Below, piece by piece: positions 12,510-21,339 of a stretch of DNA of 64,000 bases. This stretch comes from WLMZ01 sp963732585 (GTDB lineage Bacteria > Actinomycetota > Acidimicrobiia > Acidimicrobiales > Ilumatobacteraceae). The notes below the pieces were generated by a model, which did not search any database, was not told the origin of the DNA, and saw nothing but the letters and a program-made list of their open reading frames with translations. The translations under genes and the position numbers were made by a program. The DNA is taken from assembly GCA_963732585.1 (NCBI GenBank), contig CAVSZY010000005.1:372001-436000 (forward strand). Direction: 5' to 3'. The number at the start of each line of letters is the position of its first letter. The stretch's first letter is position 1.

Positions 12510-14534
12510 GTGCGATGCGTGGCAGCGCGATTCACCTACTCGCGATGGGACGGCACGCAGCGGGGTTTCGAACTCGATGCCGATGCGGTGTTCGAAGCCA
12601 TCGCCGACGAACTGGTGCAGCACGGTGATGTCAACGCCGCGTTGCGCAAACTGCTGCATGGTGGTCTCGATGACCGCAACGGCGAACGGGTGATGGGCCT
12701 GCGAGAGATTATGGAGCGCATCCGTCAACAGCGCGAGGAACGGGTGAAGCGGGGAGACCTTGGAGGCGTCTATAACGAAATCGCCGAGGAGCTCAACGAC
12801 ATCATCGATGAAGAGCGACACGCGATCGACGATGCCCTCCGGGCGGCGGAGAACAGCGGCGACGACCGGCGCGCCGACAACGCCCGGCAAGCGGCCAGCG
12901 AGCGCAATATCCACCTCGACTTGCTGGCCGACGATCTCGCCGGCAAGGTCAAGGGTCTGCAGAGCTACAACTTTGAGTCGAGCGACGCGGCTCGGCGTTT
13001 CGAACAACTTCTCGACAAGCTGCGTGAGCAGCTCATGCAGCAAAGCCTCGACAAGATGGGCGAGGCGATGCAGCAGATGACGCCGCAGGACATGCAGCGC
13101 ACCAAGGAGATGCTCGCCAGCCTGAACGAGATGATCGAGCGTCGCCAGCGTGGCCAGGACCCCGGCTTCGAACAGTTCATGGATCAGTTCGGTGATTTCT
13201 TCCCGGAGAATCCGCAGACGCTCGACGAGCTCTTGGAAAGCATGGCGCAGCGCATGGCGGCGGCGCAGGCGATGCTCAACTCGATGACACCAGAGCAACG
13301 CCAGCAACTCGCCGCTCTCAGCCAGCAACTCCTCGACGACATGGATCTGCAATGGCAGATGAGCCAGCTGGCAGGGTCATTGCAGTCGATGTTCCCTGGT
13401 CAGAACTGGAACTCGAGCTACCGGATGCGCGGGGATCAACCGATGGGTTTTGACCAGGCGATGCAGACGATGCAAGAGCTTGGGCAGCTCGAACAGATGG
13501 AGCAGTTCTTGCGACAGGCCTCCAGCCCGGCGCAATTGGCCGAGGCCGACATGGATCGAGTTCGCGATCTGCTCGGAGATGATGCCGCGAATTCGCTAGA
13601 ACGCCTCGCCGAGCTGGCCCGTCAGCTGGAACAGGCTGGCCTCGTACAGCAGCGCGACGGACGGATGGAGCTGACGCCCAAGGGGTTACGCAAGATTGGC
13701 TCAAACGCGTTGCGCGACCTGTACTCCAAACTTGCCAAAGACAAGGCCGGGCAGCATCAGCTGAACAGCCAAGGGCAGGGCCATGAGCGCAGCTACGAGA
13801 CCAAGTCATACGAGTTCGGCGATTCGTTCCGGCTCGACCTGCAGCGAACGATCCGCAATGCCTTGCAGCGCGGCACCGGGACGCCGGTGCGCTTGCGGCC
13901 GGAAGATTTCGAAATCGAGCAAACGGAGCACCTGACGCGGTCCTCGACGGTGTTGTTGCTCGATCTGTCGATGAGCATGCCGATGCGCGACAACTTTGTG
14001 CCGGCCAAGAAAGTGGCTTTTGCGCTGCATTCGCTGATCTCGTCACAGTTCCCTCGCGATTACCTCGGCCTGGTCGGATTTGGCGAATCGGCGCGCATCA
14101 TCTCCATCGAGGATCTTCCCGAGGTCAGCTGGGATTATGCCTACGGCACCAACATGCACCACGCGATGATGCTGGCGAGAAAGATGCTCGGCCGTCAGGC
14201 TGGCACCAAACAGATCATCATGATCACCGATGGCGAGCCGACCGCCCATATCCGTTCGGACGGCTCGGCGTACTTCAATTATCCGCCGTCGGTGGAGACC
14301 GTCGAGGTCACCTTGCGCGAAGCACTGCGCTGCACCAAAGACAACATCCGGATCAACGTGTTCATGCTCGACGCTGATCGGTCGCTGAAGACCTTCGTCG
14401 AGCGGTTGACGGCGTTAAACCACGGTCGGGCCTTCTTCACCAACAAAGACACGCTCGGCGACTACGTGCTGGTCGACTTTATCGATCACAAGAAACGGCT
14501 CGTTCGCGCAACGACACGTCGAAACGTCGGCTGA
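12510..14534 (+). CDS. VWA-domain protein partner of the AAA+ ATPase
   Basis: This is a 674-residue cytoplasmic protein. The N-terminal half is helical and rich in Gln, Met and Glu (about residues 100-300), suggesting coiled coils. The C-terminal von Willebrand A domain carries the MIDAS motif DLSMSM near residue 485 and the later Thr/Asp positions in IMITDGEPT. Such proteins act with MoxR/BchI-type ATPases; the partner is at 9523-10926. The start is GTG at 12510 or GTG at 12519. Only 18 nt separate it from the divergent cyclase start, so the promoters must lie within each other's genes. Confidence 0.85.
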   Translation: MRCVAARFTYSRWDGTQRGFELDADAVFEAIADELVQHGDVNAALRKLLHGGLDDRNGERVMGLREIMERIRQQREERVKRGDLGGVYNEIAEELNDIIDEERHAIDDALRAAENSGDDRRADNARQAASERNIHLDLLADDLAGKVKGLQSYNFESSDAARRFEQLLDKLREQLMQQSLDKMGEAMQQMTPQDMQRTKEMLASLNEMIERRQRGQDPGFEQFMDQFGDFFPENPQTLDELLESMAQRMAAAQAMLNSMTPEQRQQLAALSQQLLDDMDLQWQMSQLAGSLQSMFPGQNWNSSYRMRGDQPMGFDQAMQTMQELGQLEQMEQFLRQASSPAQLAEADMDRVRDLLGDDAANSLERLAELARQLEQAGLVQQRDGRMELTPKGLRKIGSNALRDLYSKLAKDKAGQHQLNSQGQGHERSYETKSYEFGDSFRLDLQRTIRNALQRGTGTPVRLRPEDFEIEQTEHLTRSSTVLLLDLSMSMPMRDNFVPAKKVAFALHSLISSQFPRDYLGLVGFGESARIISIEDLPEVSWDYAYGTNMHHAMMLARKMLGRQAGTKQIIMITDGEPTAHIRSDGSAYFNYPPSVETVEVTLREALRCTKDNIRINVFMLDADRSLKTFVERLTALNHGRAFFTNKDTLGDYVLVDFIDHKKRLVRATTRRNVG

Positions 14535-14700
14535 CACCCAGCCGAATCCAGCGGCCTCGATCACTCTCCCACGTCGAAGAACGCGGAGAGTAGTATTTCT
14601 GGTGGAATTTTCCAAATCGCGGCACTAAACGTGCTGCCCGACTCACAAAAATGGAATCCACACTTGCGCGGACATGATGTGATAGGGGACAATGACAGTA

Positions 14701-14712
14701 GTGTAATTACAC
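14701..14712. promoter_or_regulatory. 12-bp palindrome upstream of whiB
   Basis: The perfect palindrome GTGTAATTACAC lies 68 nt before the whiB ATG in a locally AT-rich intergenic region (14535-14780). It could be an operator or part of the promoter. No binding protein can be assigned from sequence. Confidence 0.4.
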
Positions 14713-14780
14713 GCATGCGACGCGACCGGCACGGTGCCGAGCGGAGAGCGCAACAGGCCGGCAGGCAGGAGGCCACCGAC

Positions 14781-15053
14781 ATGAACTTGATGAATGACGT
14801 TGAAGAAGATCGCAGCTGGCAAGACCAGGCCAACTGTTTGGGCGTCGACCCCGATCTGTTTTTCCCCGAGCGCGGGGCGAGCACCCGTGAAGCGAAAGAG
14901 GTGTGTCGTGGCTGCGTCGTGCGACTCGACTGCCTCGAGTTCGCTCTCGTCAATGGCGAGAAGTTCGGTATCTGGGGCGGGTTGAGCGAACGCGAGCGTC
15001 GCCGCTTGCGACGCCAGCGTGCCCTCGCCGGGCGTCGCACCGCCACCGCCTGA
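14781..15053 (+). CDS. WhiB-family iron-sulfur transcription factor
   Basis: The 90-residue protein has the four cluster-binding cysteines (ANCLG, then CRGCVVRLDC), the turn GIWGG and a basic C-terminus RERRRLRRQRALAGRR for DNA contact. WhiB proteins bind a [4Fe-4S] cluster and pair with sigma factor region 4. ATG 14781 is preceded by AGGAGG at 14767-14772, an ideal ribosome binding site that fixes the start against longer in-frame options. The exact WhiB subgroup is not clear. Confidence 0.92.
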   Translation: MNLMNDVEEDRSWQDQANCLGVDPDLFFPERGASTREAKEVCRGCVVRLDCLEFALVNGEKFGIWGGLSERERRRLRRQRALAGRRTATA

Positions 15054-15067
15054 CGCTCGACGTTGTC

Positions 15068-15098
15068 CGGGTGCTGGGCGAAAGCCGCTCGGCACCCG
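15068..15098 (+). terminator. Possible hairpin after whiB
   Basis: CGGGTGC at 15068-15074 pairs with GCACCCG at 15092-15098 around a 17-nt loop, 15 nt past the whiB stop. There is no T tract, so it is only a weak candidate for a terminator between whiB and tatA. Confidence 0.3.
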
Positions 15099-15135
15099 CG
15101 ACATATTCGAGCGCAACAAATGCTAGGGTCAGGCC

Positions 15136-15357
15136 ATGTTTGCATTTCTCGAACCAACCGAAATCGGCCTCATTCTGGTCGTTGTTCTCGTTCTCTTCGG
15201 CGGTTCGCAGCTTCCTAAGCTTGCGAAGAACCTCGGCAAGGCACAGAACGAGTTCAAGAAGGGCCTAGAAGCTGGCCAAAAAGAAGCCGAAGTCGAATCG
15301 GTAGAGGACAAGCTGAAGCGCCTCGAAGAACTCGACAAGCAGAACGGCAACAGCTAG
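15136..15357 (+). CDS. tatA: Sec-independent translocase subunit TatA
   Basis: The 73-residue protein has one N-terminal membrane helix (LILVVVLVLFGGSQLP) followed by the amphipathic helix KLAKNLGKAQNEFKKGLEAG and a charged tail. This is the TatA/E plan: it oligomerises to form the export path for folded twin-arginine substrates. The FGG motif after the helix is typical. No tatB or tatC is adjacent. Confidence 0.9.
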   Translation: MFAFLEPTEIGLILVVVLVLFGGSQLPKLAKNLGKAQNEFKKGLEAGQKEAEVESVEDKLKRLEELDKQNGNS

Positions 15358-15414
15358 CTCGCTTCTGCGTCGGTGAGTGTGCTCGCCGACCACCATGCTG
15401 AAAGACGTACGACG

Positions 15415-15446
15415 AATCGCCGACTCGAACCTTCGAGTCGGCGATT
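15415..15446. terminator. Bidirectional terminator between tatA and whiB2-like gene
   Basis: A perfect 15-bp inverted repeat (arms 15415-15429 and 15432-15446, AATCGCCGACTCGAA and its complement) with a 2-nt centre lies between the convergent tatA and whiB2-like stops. The A-rich start and T-rich end of the arms allow it to serve both strands. Confidence 0.7.
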
Positions 15447-15475
15447 TCCGTTCTCGTGACGTCTCTCTGGCGGAT

Positions 15476-15778
15476 TCACCCAGCGGTGACTTTGAGGCCC
15501 TTGCGGCGCTTGAGAATTCGACGTCGTTCCCGTTCGCTACAGCCGCCCCACACTCCGTGCTCGATCCGATTAGCCAGGGCGTACTCACGACATTCGCTGA
15601 GAACGGCACAGGAAGCACAGATCTTGCGGGCGCGATCGACCCCAACACCGTCGCTCGGGAAGAACGCGGCAGGCGGGTAGTTCCGGCAATTGCCGTTGGC
15701 CATCCACTCCGCAGCAGCCTCTTCGCTGTACGGGTCGTAGGTGTGGCTTTCACGTGTGGGATTGTCCTGGTCGTGCAT
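15476..15778 (-). CDS. WhiB2/WhmD-like regulator
   Basis: The 100-residue protein has the WhiB core NCRNYPPAAFFPSDGVGVDR, ICASCAVLSEC, RIEHGVWGG and the basic end SERERRRILKRRKG. The FFPSDGVGV and HGVWGG-xSERERRRIL signatures match the WhiB2/WhmD group, which controls septation and cell division in mycobacteria and sporulation septation in Streptomyces. That role here is by homology. It converges on tatA and shares its terminator. A second WhiB of a different subgroup lies about 0.4 kb away on the other strand. Confidence 0.92.
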   Translation of the reverse strand: MHDQDNPTRESHTYDPYSEEAAAEWMANGNCRNYPPAAFFPSDGVGVDRARKICASCAVLSECREYALANRIEHGVWGGCSERERRRILKRRKGLKVTAG

Positions 15779-16009
15779 TTACGAGCCTTTCGCTAGTTCC
15801 ACGTCGTAGTGCGTGGTCCGCCCGCACGAGCCCAATGGGCACCGGGAGAGCCTCGCTTGATACTCCTTTGACGATCAGCAAACGAATCTGGTTCCCGGTT
15901 TTTGTCAGTCAAGCACAACTTTTGTTCGTTGACACGTCACCCCCGAGACAGATCTCCTTCAGCTTCAACCGATACACTCAGCGTTCCGTTCGTTGAGGAG
16001 CCCCCCGCA

Positions 16010-16273
16010 ATGTCAGACAACGCCACCCTGCAGCCGCGAGGACACGCCAGGATCACGTACCTTGGACCGGTCTCGCCCCACTGGGATGTCCAAACCGGGT
16101 ACGGCGATCGCAACGCGCTCGACGAGTTCAGCAACCGCGTGCTCGCCCGCCTGGTCTTGTTGCCGCGTGACGATCCACAGTTCCGGCGCAACCGCGAGCG
16201 CATCGTCCGCGATGCCGAGCGCGAAGCCATCACTATCGAATGGGATCTGGGTCTCGCCGAAGACGAAGAATAG
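16010..16273 (+). CDS. Conserved-looking small soluble protein, unknown
   Basis: The 87-residue product is hydrophilic, with an acidic C-terminus (IEWDLGLAEDEE) and a helical Arg/Glu-rich stretch (FRRNRERIVRDAEREA). ATG 16010 follows TGAGGAG at a good distance. I do not recognise the family. It precedes ppk by 33 nt on the same strand, so co-transcription with polyphosphate kinase is possible. Confidence 0.6.
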   Translation: MSDNATLQPRGHARITYLGPVSPHWDVQTGYGDRNALDEFSNRVLARLVLLPRDDPQFRRNRERIVRDAEREAITIEWDLGLAEDEE

Positions 16274-16306
16274 CCACCGCGGATCAACACCAACTCGACA
16301 AGGTCC

Positions 16307-18394
16307 ATGCCAAGTGGTGGGAGCCCATCAGCAATGCTCGAATCCGTGAATGACGAGCGCCATCTCGATCGTGAGCTGAGCTGGCTCGATTTCAACGCCA
16401 GGGTGCTTGCGCTCGCTGAGGAGCCCGGTATTCCGCTGCTTGAGCGGTTGAAGTTCGTGTCGATCTTTTCGTCGAATCTCGACGAATTCTTTCAGGTTCG
16501 CGTCGCCGCCCTTCGTGATCAAGTGGCCGCCGGGCTCGGGCCGAATTCGCCGCTGGCGCTCAGCGCGAGCCAGCAACTGAAGGTCATCGGCGCTCGAGTC
16601 CGAGATCTGGTCGCTGCACAGGAACACATCCTGGTCGACGCCATTCTGCCGGGGCTCGCCGAGCACAGCATCGATATCGCCTCGTGGGACGAACTCAGCG
16701 ATGGGGAACGGGGCTATCTCTCCGACTTCTATTGGAACCGGGTCTTTCCCGTTCTGACGCCGCTCGCCGTCGACCCATCTCACCCGTTTCCATACATCTC
16801 GACGCTGACGCTGAGTCTTGCGGTGATGGTTCGTGATCCCGACTCGGGCTTGCGCCGTTTCGCTCGGCTGAAGGTGCCAGCGCTGTTTCCTCGCTTGGTC
16901 AGCGTGGAAGACGACGCCCGCTTCGTCCCCGTCGAACAGATCATCGGCGCTCACCTCGGCACCCTGTTCACCGGCATGGAGATCGTCGAGTTCGCCACCT
17001 TCCGGATTACCCGCAATGCCGACCTGACGCTCGAGGAGGAAGATGCCGACGATCTGTTAGAGGCGGTCGAACTGGAACTGCGGCGACGACGATTCGGTCG
17101 AGCCGTACGCCTCGAGGTGGAGAGCAAGATCAGCGCTGAAATGCTCGAACTGCTGCTTCGCGAGCTGGAACTGGAGCCAGATCAGGTCACCTCGCATTCA
17201 GTCATGCTCGATCTCACCCGCCTGATGTTGCTGCACGATCTCGATGTCCCCGCGCTGAAGGACCCACCGTTTGTCCCGGTCACGGCGGCGCGCATTGCCG
17301 CCGCAAACGCCAACGACCGCAGCATCTTCGCCACGATTCGCGAACGGGCGTTGCTCGTTCACCATCCCTATGAGTCGTTCGCCAGTTCTGTCGAAGCCTT
17401 CATCGACGAAGCGGCCGATGATCCGCGGGTGCAGACGATCAAGATGACCCTCTATCGCACCTCGGGCGACAGCCCTATTGCTCGTAGCCTGATCAAAGCG
17501 GCCGAACGCGGCGTGCAGGTGGCGGTGCTGGTCGAACTCAAGGCGAGGTTCGACGAACAGACCAACGTCAACTGGGCCAAAGCGCTGGAACGCGCCGGTG
17601 TGCATGTGATCTATGGCGTGGTCGGCCTGAAGACCCATACCAAGTGCGTGCTGATCGTGCGCAACGACGCCGATGGGTTGCGTCGCTACGTGCACCTCGG
17701 CACCGGGAATTACAACTCCAAGACCGCGCGCCTGTACGAGGACATCGGAATCTTCACCGCGGACCCGGAGATCGGCGACGACGTCACCCAGCTGTTCAAT
17801 CATCTCACCGGCTACAGCCGCGAGAATCAGTACCGCTCGTTGATCGTCGCCCCGCAGGCGTTTCGTCCTCGGATGCTCGAGTTGATCGCCAACGAGGGCG
17901 CCCACGGTGCCGAGGGAAATATCACGATCAAGGTCAACTCGATCGCCGACGATGAGATCGATGACGCGCTCTATGCCGCCAGTGCCGCCGGGTGCAAGGT
18001 CGATCTGCTGGTGCGCGGCGTGTGCAGCGTGCGCGCCGGCGTGCCCGGTTTGTCGGAGAACATCCGCGTCCGTAGCGTGCTCGGCCGATTTCTGGAGCAC
18101 TCGCGCATTTATCGTTTCGATCATGGTGGTGCCGATGGCCAGGCCTTGCACTTGATGGGCTCGGCCGACCTGATGCCGCGCAACCTCGACCGCCGAGTGG
18201 AGACGCTGGTGCCGGTCACCCACCCGCGCCACATGGCCTGGTTGGACGAGGTGCTCGGTTTTCACCTCGTCGATGGCATCGCTGCATGGGAGCTGCAAGC
18301 CGACAACACCTGGCTGCGCGTCGGGCCGGTCGACTTCCGCCCGCACAGCCAGGAAATGATGCGTCGGTGGGTCGAAAAGCGTCCGCGTCGATGA
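16307..18394 (+). CDS. ppk: Polyphosphate kinase 1
   Basis: The 695-residue enzyme reversibly transfers the gamma phosphate of ATP to polyphosphate. The N-domain (ELSWLDFNARVLALA, then FSSNLDEFFQVRV), the phosphohistidine in KTHTKCVLIVR (about residue 443) and the second catalytic histidine in LEHSRIYRF (about residue 597) are all seen. Length is normal. The start may be ATG 16307 or ATG 16334. It lies directly upstream of pstB/phoU and the phosphate two-component system, so polyphosphate storage and phosphate sensing are encoded together. Confidence 0.96.
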   Translation: MPSGGSPSAMLESVNDERHLDRELSWLDFNARVLALAEEPGIPLLERLKFVSIFSSNLDEFFQVRVAALRDQVAAGLGPNSPLALSASQQLKVIGARVRDLVAAQEHILVDAILPGLAEHSIDIASWDELSDGERGYLSDFYWNRVFPVLTPLAVDPSHPFPYISTLTLSLAVMVRDPDSGLRRFARLKVPALFPRLVSVEDDARFVPVEQIIGAHLGTLFTGMEIVEFATFRITRNADLTLEEEDADDLLEAVELELRRRRFGRAVRLEVESKISAEMLELLLRELELEPDQVTSHSVMLDLTRLMLLHDLDVPALKDPPFVPVTAARIAAANANDRSIFATIRERALLVHHPYESFASSVEAFIDEAADDPRVQTIKMTLYRTSGDSPIARSLIKAAERGVQVAVLVELKARFDEQTNVNWAKALERAGVHVIYGVVGLKTHTKCVLIVRNDADGLRRYVHLGTGNYNSKTARLYEDIGIFTADPEIGDDVTQLFNHLTGYSRENQYRSLIVAPQAFRPRMLELIANEGAHGAEGNITIKVNSIADDEIDDALYAASAAGCKVDLLVRGVCSVRAGVPGLSENIRVRSVLGRFLEHSRIYRFDHGGADGQALHLMGSADLMPRNLDRRVETLVPVTHPRHMAWLDEVLGFHLVDGIAAWELQADNTWLRVGPVDFRPHSQEMMRRWVEKRPRR

Positions 18395-18440
18395 GTTTGT
18401 GGGTCGGATCCAGCATCTGGGGCAACAGCGTTAGCCCACC

Positions 18441-18462
18441 GTTCAACCGTTGTTTACCTGAC
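18441..18462 (+). promoter_or_regulatory. PHO-box-like direct repeat before pstB
   Basis: Two adjacent 11-nt units, GTTCAACCGTT (18441-18451) and GTTTACCTGAC (18452-18462), resemble the actinobacterial PhoP/RegX3 box, built from direct repeats of GTTCACC. A TAGGGT at 18490-18495 could be the -10 element. The site lies 85 nt before the pstB ATG. The cognate regulator is probably RegX3, encoded 2.9 kb downstream. Confidence 0.6.
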
Positions 18463-18547
18463 GTGAATTGTGGCGACAACTGCGTTCGATAGGGTCGGGT
18501 CAGCGATCGCAGGTCATCGACCTTGCGGAAACAGCAAAGGCACCTCA

Positions 18548-19411
18548 ATGAACGTTTCGGTCAGCGCCCGAACACCCAATCAAGCTGGTGACAAAGGCCA
18601 GCCCGGCGTCGACGGCCAACAGCCGATCGCCACGGTCTTGCAGGCCGAGAACCTTGCCGTCGCCTATGGCGGCTTTGTCGCCGTTCACGACGTCAACCTG
18701 ACCATCCAGGAAAAGCGGATCACCGCTTTCATCGGGCCGTCGGGGTGTGGCAAGACCACGGTGCTGCGCTGTTTCAACCGGATGAACGATCTCATCGAGA
18801 CGGCCAAGGTCAGCGGCACTGTGCTGTACCACGGTGCCGATCTGTACGACCAGCGGGTGAATGTGGTCGAGGTTCGTCGCCGGATCGGCATGGTCTTTCA
18901 GAAGCCGAACCCGTTTCCGAAAAGCATTTACGAAAACGTCGCCTACGGCCCGAAACTGATCGGCATCAAATCGAAGGGCGAGCTCGACGCCATCGTCGAA
19001 GACTCGCTACGCAGCGCGGCATTGTGGGACGAGGTCAAGGGTCGACTGAAGTCGTCCGGTCTGGGGCTCTCCGGAGGTCAACAGCAGCGGTTGTGCATCG
19101 CCAGGGCAATCGCCGTGCAACCCGACGTGATCTTGATGGATGAGCCGTGCTCGGCGCTCGATCCGATCGCCACGGCGCGCATCGAAGACCTGATGCAGGA
19201 AATCAAGCAGCGCTACACGATCCTCATCGTCACCCACAACATGCAGCAGGCCGCTCGGGTCAGCGATATGACGGCGTTTTTCACCACCGAGGTTAACGAG
19301 CAGAGCGACCGCCGATCCGGCGTGCTCGCCGAGTTTGGGGCGACCAAGGCGCTCTTCTCTGCGCCAAAGGACCAACGCACCGAGGCGTACGTCACGGGGC
19401 GGTTCGGCTGA
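18548..19411 (+). CDS. pstB: Phosphate ABC transporter ATP-binding protein
   Basis: The 287-residue ATPase drives high-affinity phosphate import. It has Walker A GPSGCGKT, the PstB-typical FNRMNDLI and VFQKPNPFPKSIYENVAYGP, signature LSGGQQQRLCIARA, Walker B VILMDEPCSALDP and H-loop VTHNMQQAARVSD. The N-terminal extension of about 30 residues is unusual but modest. ATG 18548 is chosen because the longer frame has no homologous residues. The permease and binding protein genes (pstSCA) are not in the window. The stop overlaps the phoU start by 1 nt. Confidence 0.95.
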   Translation: MNVSVSARTPNQAGDKGQPGVDGQQPIATVLQAENLAVAYGGFVAVHDVNLTIQEKRITAFIGPSGCGKTTVLRCFNRMNDLIETAKVSGTVLYHGADLYDQRVNVVEVRRRIGMVFQKPNPFPKSIYENVAYGPKLIGIKSKGELDAIVEDSLRSAALWDEVKGRLKSSGLGLSGGQQQRLCIARAIAVQPDVILMDEPCSALDPIATARIEDLMQEIKQRYTILIVTHNMQQAARVSDMTAFFTTEVNEQSDRRSGVLAEFGATKALFSAPKDQRTEAYVTGRFG

Positions 19412-20160
19412 TGGACGAGCTTCGCCGCGGCTTTCATCACGAACTCGACGACGTCCGCTCCGAGGTCGTCTTTCTCGCCTCGGCCGTCTCGGGGGCGATT
19501 CCACAGGCCACCGAGGTGTTGTTGATCGGTGATCTCGACGCCGCCCAGCGGATCATCGATGGCGACGACGAGATCGATTCTCGTTCCTTGGAGCTGGAGG
19601 AGCACTGCATCCAGCTGTTGGCTCTGCAGGCGCCGGTCGCCGGGGATCTGCGTCAGATCGTTGCAGCCATGAAAATGGTCGGCGAGATCGAGCGCTCAGC
19701 CGACTTAGTCGCCAATCTCTGTAAGGCAGCCCGGCGGATGTATGGCCATCGCTTCGATCCCACATTGCGCACGATCATCAGCCGTATGGGCGAGCAGGCG
19801 CAGGCCTTGTTCATCGCCGCAACGGAGTCGTACGTGGAGAACGATGCCGCCAAGGCGGCGGCGATCGACGACATGGATGCTTTTCTCGACGGTCTCCACA
19901 AGCAATTCATTCAGGCGATTTTCGTCAGCCACGCCGAGGGTCATATCGATCTCCAGGTGGCCGTACAACTTGCCCTCGTCGGGCGCTTCTACGAGCGGAT
20001 CGGCGACCATGCGGTCAACATTGGCGAGCGTGTTCGCTATGCGGTCACAGGGTGGCTGCCTGAGCATCAGGGAGCCGATCGTCATCAGCAACGTGTTGCA
20101 TTGACCGGCGAGATCCCCAGGATCGATGTCGATGTCGATGTCGATGGCCAGGCGGGGTGA
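19411..20160 (+). CDS. phoU: Phosphate signalling protein PhoU
   Basis: This 249-residue protein has two PhoU three-helix repeats, each with the metal-binding E/D-x3-D pattern (MVGEIERSADLVANL, and FYERIGDHAVNIGERV). PhoU links PstB activity to the sensor kinase and represses the Pho response when phosphate is plentiful. The C-terminus ends IDVDVDVDG, coded by a GATGTC hexamer repeated three times at 20125-20142, beyond the usual family end. The next gene starts at the base after the stop. Confidence 0.93.
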   Translation: MDELRRGFHHELDDVRSEVVFLASAVSGAIPQATEVLLIGDLDAAQRIIDGDDEIDSRSLELEEHCIQLLALQAPVAGDLRQIVAAMKMVGEIERSADLVANLCKAARRMYGHRFDPTLRTIISRMGEQAQALFIAATESYVENDAAKAAAIDDMDAFLDGLHKQFIQAIFVSHAEGHIDLQVAVQLALVGRFYERIGDHAVNIGERVRYAVTGWLPEHQGADRHQQRVALTGEIPRIDVDVDVDGQAG

Positions 20161-21339
20161 ATGACCGAGCTGTTATGGCTGGTCGCGGGAATGACGATCG
20201 GTGTCGGCCTGACGACCGTTGTCGCCGGTAGGCGGTATCGCGCCGCTCGGCATCCCGCACCAAGCACCGCTCGGACAGGTGATCTCGAACCGACGTCGCC
20301 GCGTCAACCCGGGGTCGCCGCGATCACCGATGCCGAGCTGCTGACGACGGTCATCGAGGCGATGCCAACCGGTGTGTTGATCGTCGACGGCAACGGCAAC
20401 GAGTTGCACCGCAACGAGGCAATGCGTCAATTAGGCAGCGACTCACAGGCGCAGTTCTTGATCGCCGCAACCGCCAACCACCTCGTGCGTTCGGCGTTGC
20501 GCGGCACTGCGCGCAGCCAGCGACTCGATCTCTTCGGTCCGCCGGCGCGGGTGATCACCATCTCCGCTGCCCCGATCGGACGGCACGGGCAAGCCGGGGC
20601 GGTGATCATCGCCGACGACGTCACCGAACGATCGCGGCTCGACGCTGTGCGCACCGATTTCGTGGCCAACATCAGTCATGAACTGAAAACGCCGATCGGG
20701 GCGCTGGCCGTGCTCTGCGAGACCCTCGTCGGCGAGACCGATCCGGCTATCAGTCGACGTCTGGCCGCCAAGACGGTGGATGAGGCCCACCGCGTCTCGC
20801 ACATCGTCGATGATCTCTTGGAACTCTCTTTGATCGAACTCGGGCAGGCGCACGACCCCACCGACGTTCGTGTGGCAGCCCTGATCGACTCGGCGGTCGC
20901 CCGCTCGCGCTACCTCGCCGAGCAGGTCGGCGTCGAGGTGCGGGTAGAAGACGGCGCTGCGGTGGAAACGGTTCCCGCCGATCAGCGGCAGTTGGAATCG
21001 GCGCTCGGCAACTTGGTCGACAACGCTGTGAAATACAGCGACAGCGGCGGTGTCGTCGTCATTCGCACCTCCTGTGACGACGAACAACTGGTCTTTGAAG
21101 TCATCGACAGCGGCATCGGTATCCCCGCAGCAGATCTCGAACGCGTCTTCGAGCGGTTTTATCGGGTCGATCGCGGCCGCGGTCGCGGCACCGGCGGCAC
21201 CGGGCTCGGATTGTCGATCGTGCGGCACATCGCCAACAATCACGGTGGGAGCGTCAGCGTAGATTCGCGACTGGGTCAGGGCAGCAGTTTTCGGCTCAGC
21301 CTGCCATTGCGGGAACAGAGGTCAGGAGTATCTGTATGA
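20161..21339 (+). CDS. senX3: Phosphate-responsive sensor histidine kinase, SenX3/PhoR type
   Basis: The 392-residue kinase has one N-terminal membrane helix (LWLVAGMTIGVGLTTVVAG), a PAS-like sensor domain (about residues 55-150), the H-box SHELKTPIGAL with His172, N-box LVDNAVKYS, and G boxes DSGIGIP and GTGLGLSIV. With PhoU and PstB just upstream it fits the SenX3/PhoR phosphate sensor, which reads transport status and not external phosphate directly. The stop overlaps the regX3 start (ATGA). Confidence 0.92.
   Translation: MTELLWLVAGMTIGVGLTTVVAGRRYRAARHPAPSTARTGDLEPTSPRQPGVAAITDAELLTTVIEAMPTGVLIVDGNGNELHRNEAMRQLGSDSQAQFLIAATANHLVRSALRGTARSQRLDLFGPPARVITISAAPIGRHGQAGAVIIADDVTERSRLDAVRTDFVANISHELKTPIGALAVLCETLVGETDPAISRRLAAKTVDEAHRVSHIVDDLLELSLIELGQAHDPTDVRVAALIDSAVARSRYLAEQVGVEVRVEDGAAVETVPADQRQLESALGNLVDNAVKYSDSGGVVVIRTSCDDEQLVFEVIDSGIGIPAADLERVFERFYRVDRGRGRGTGGTGLGLSIVRHIANNHGGSVSVDSRLGQGSSFRLSLPLREQRSGVSV

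Noticed and set aside
11940..13352. A 470-residue minus-strand frame that appears to fuse a cyclase to a long His/Leu-rich N-terminus
   Set aside because: The part beyond 12491 is antisense to the VWA gene and has no family features; the cyclase domain starts with the Met at 12491.
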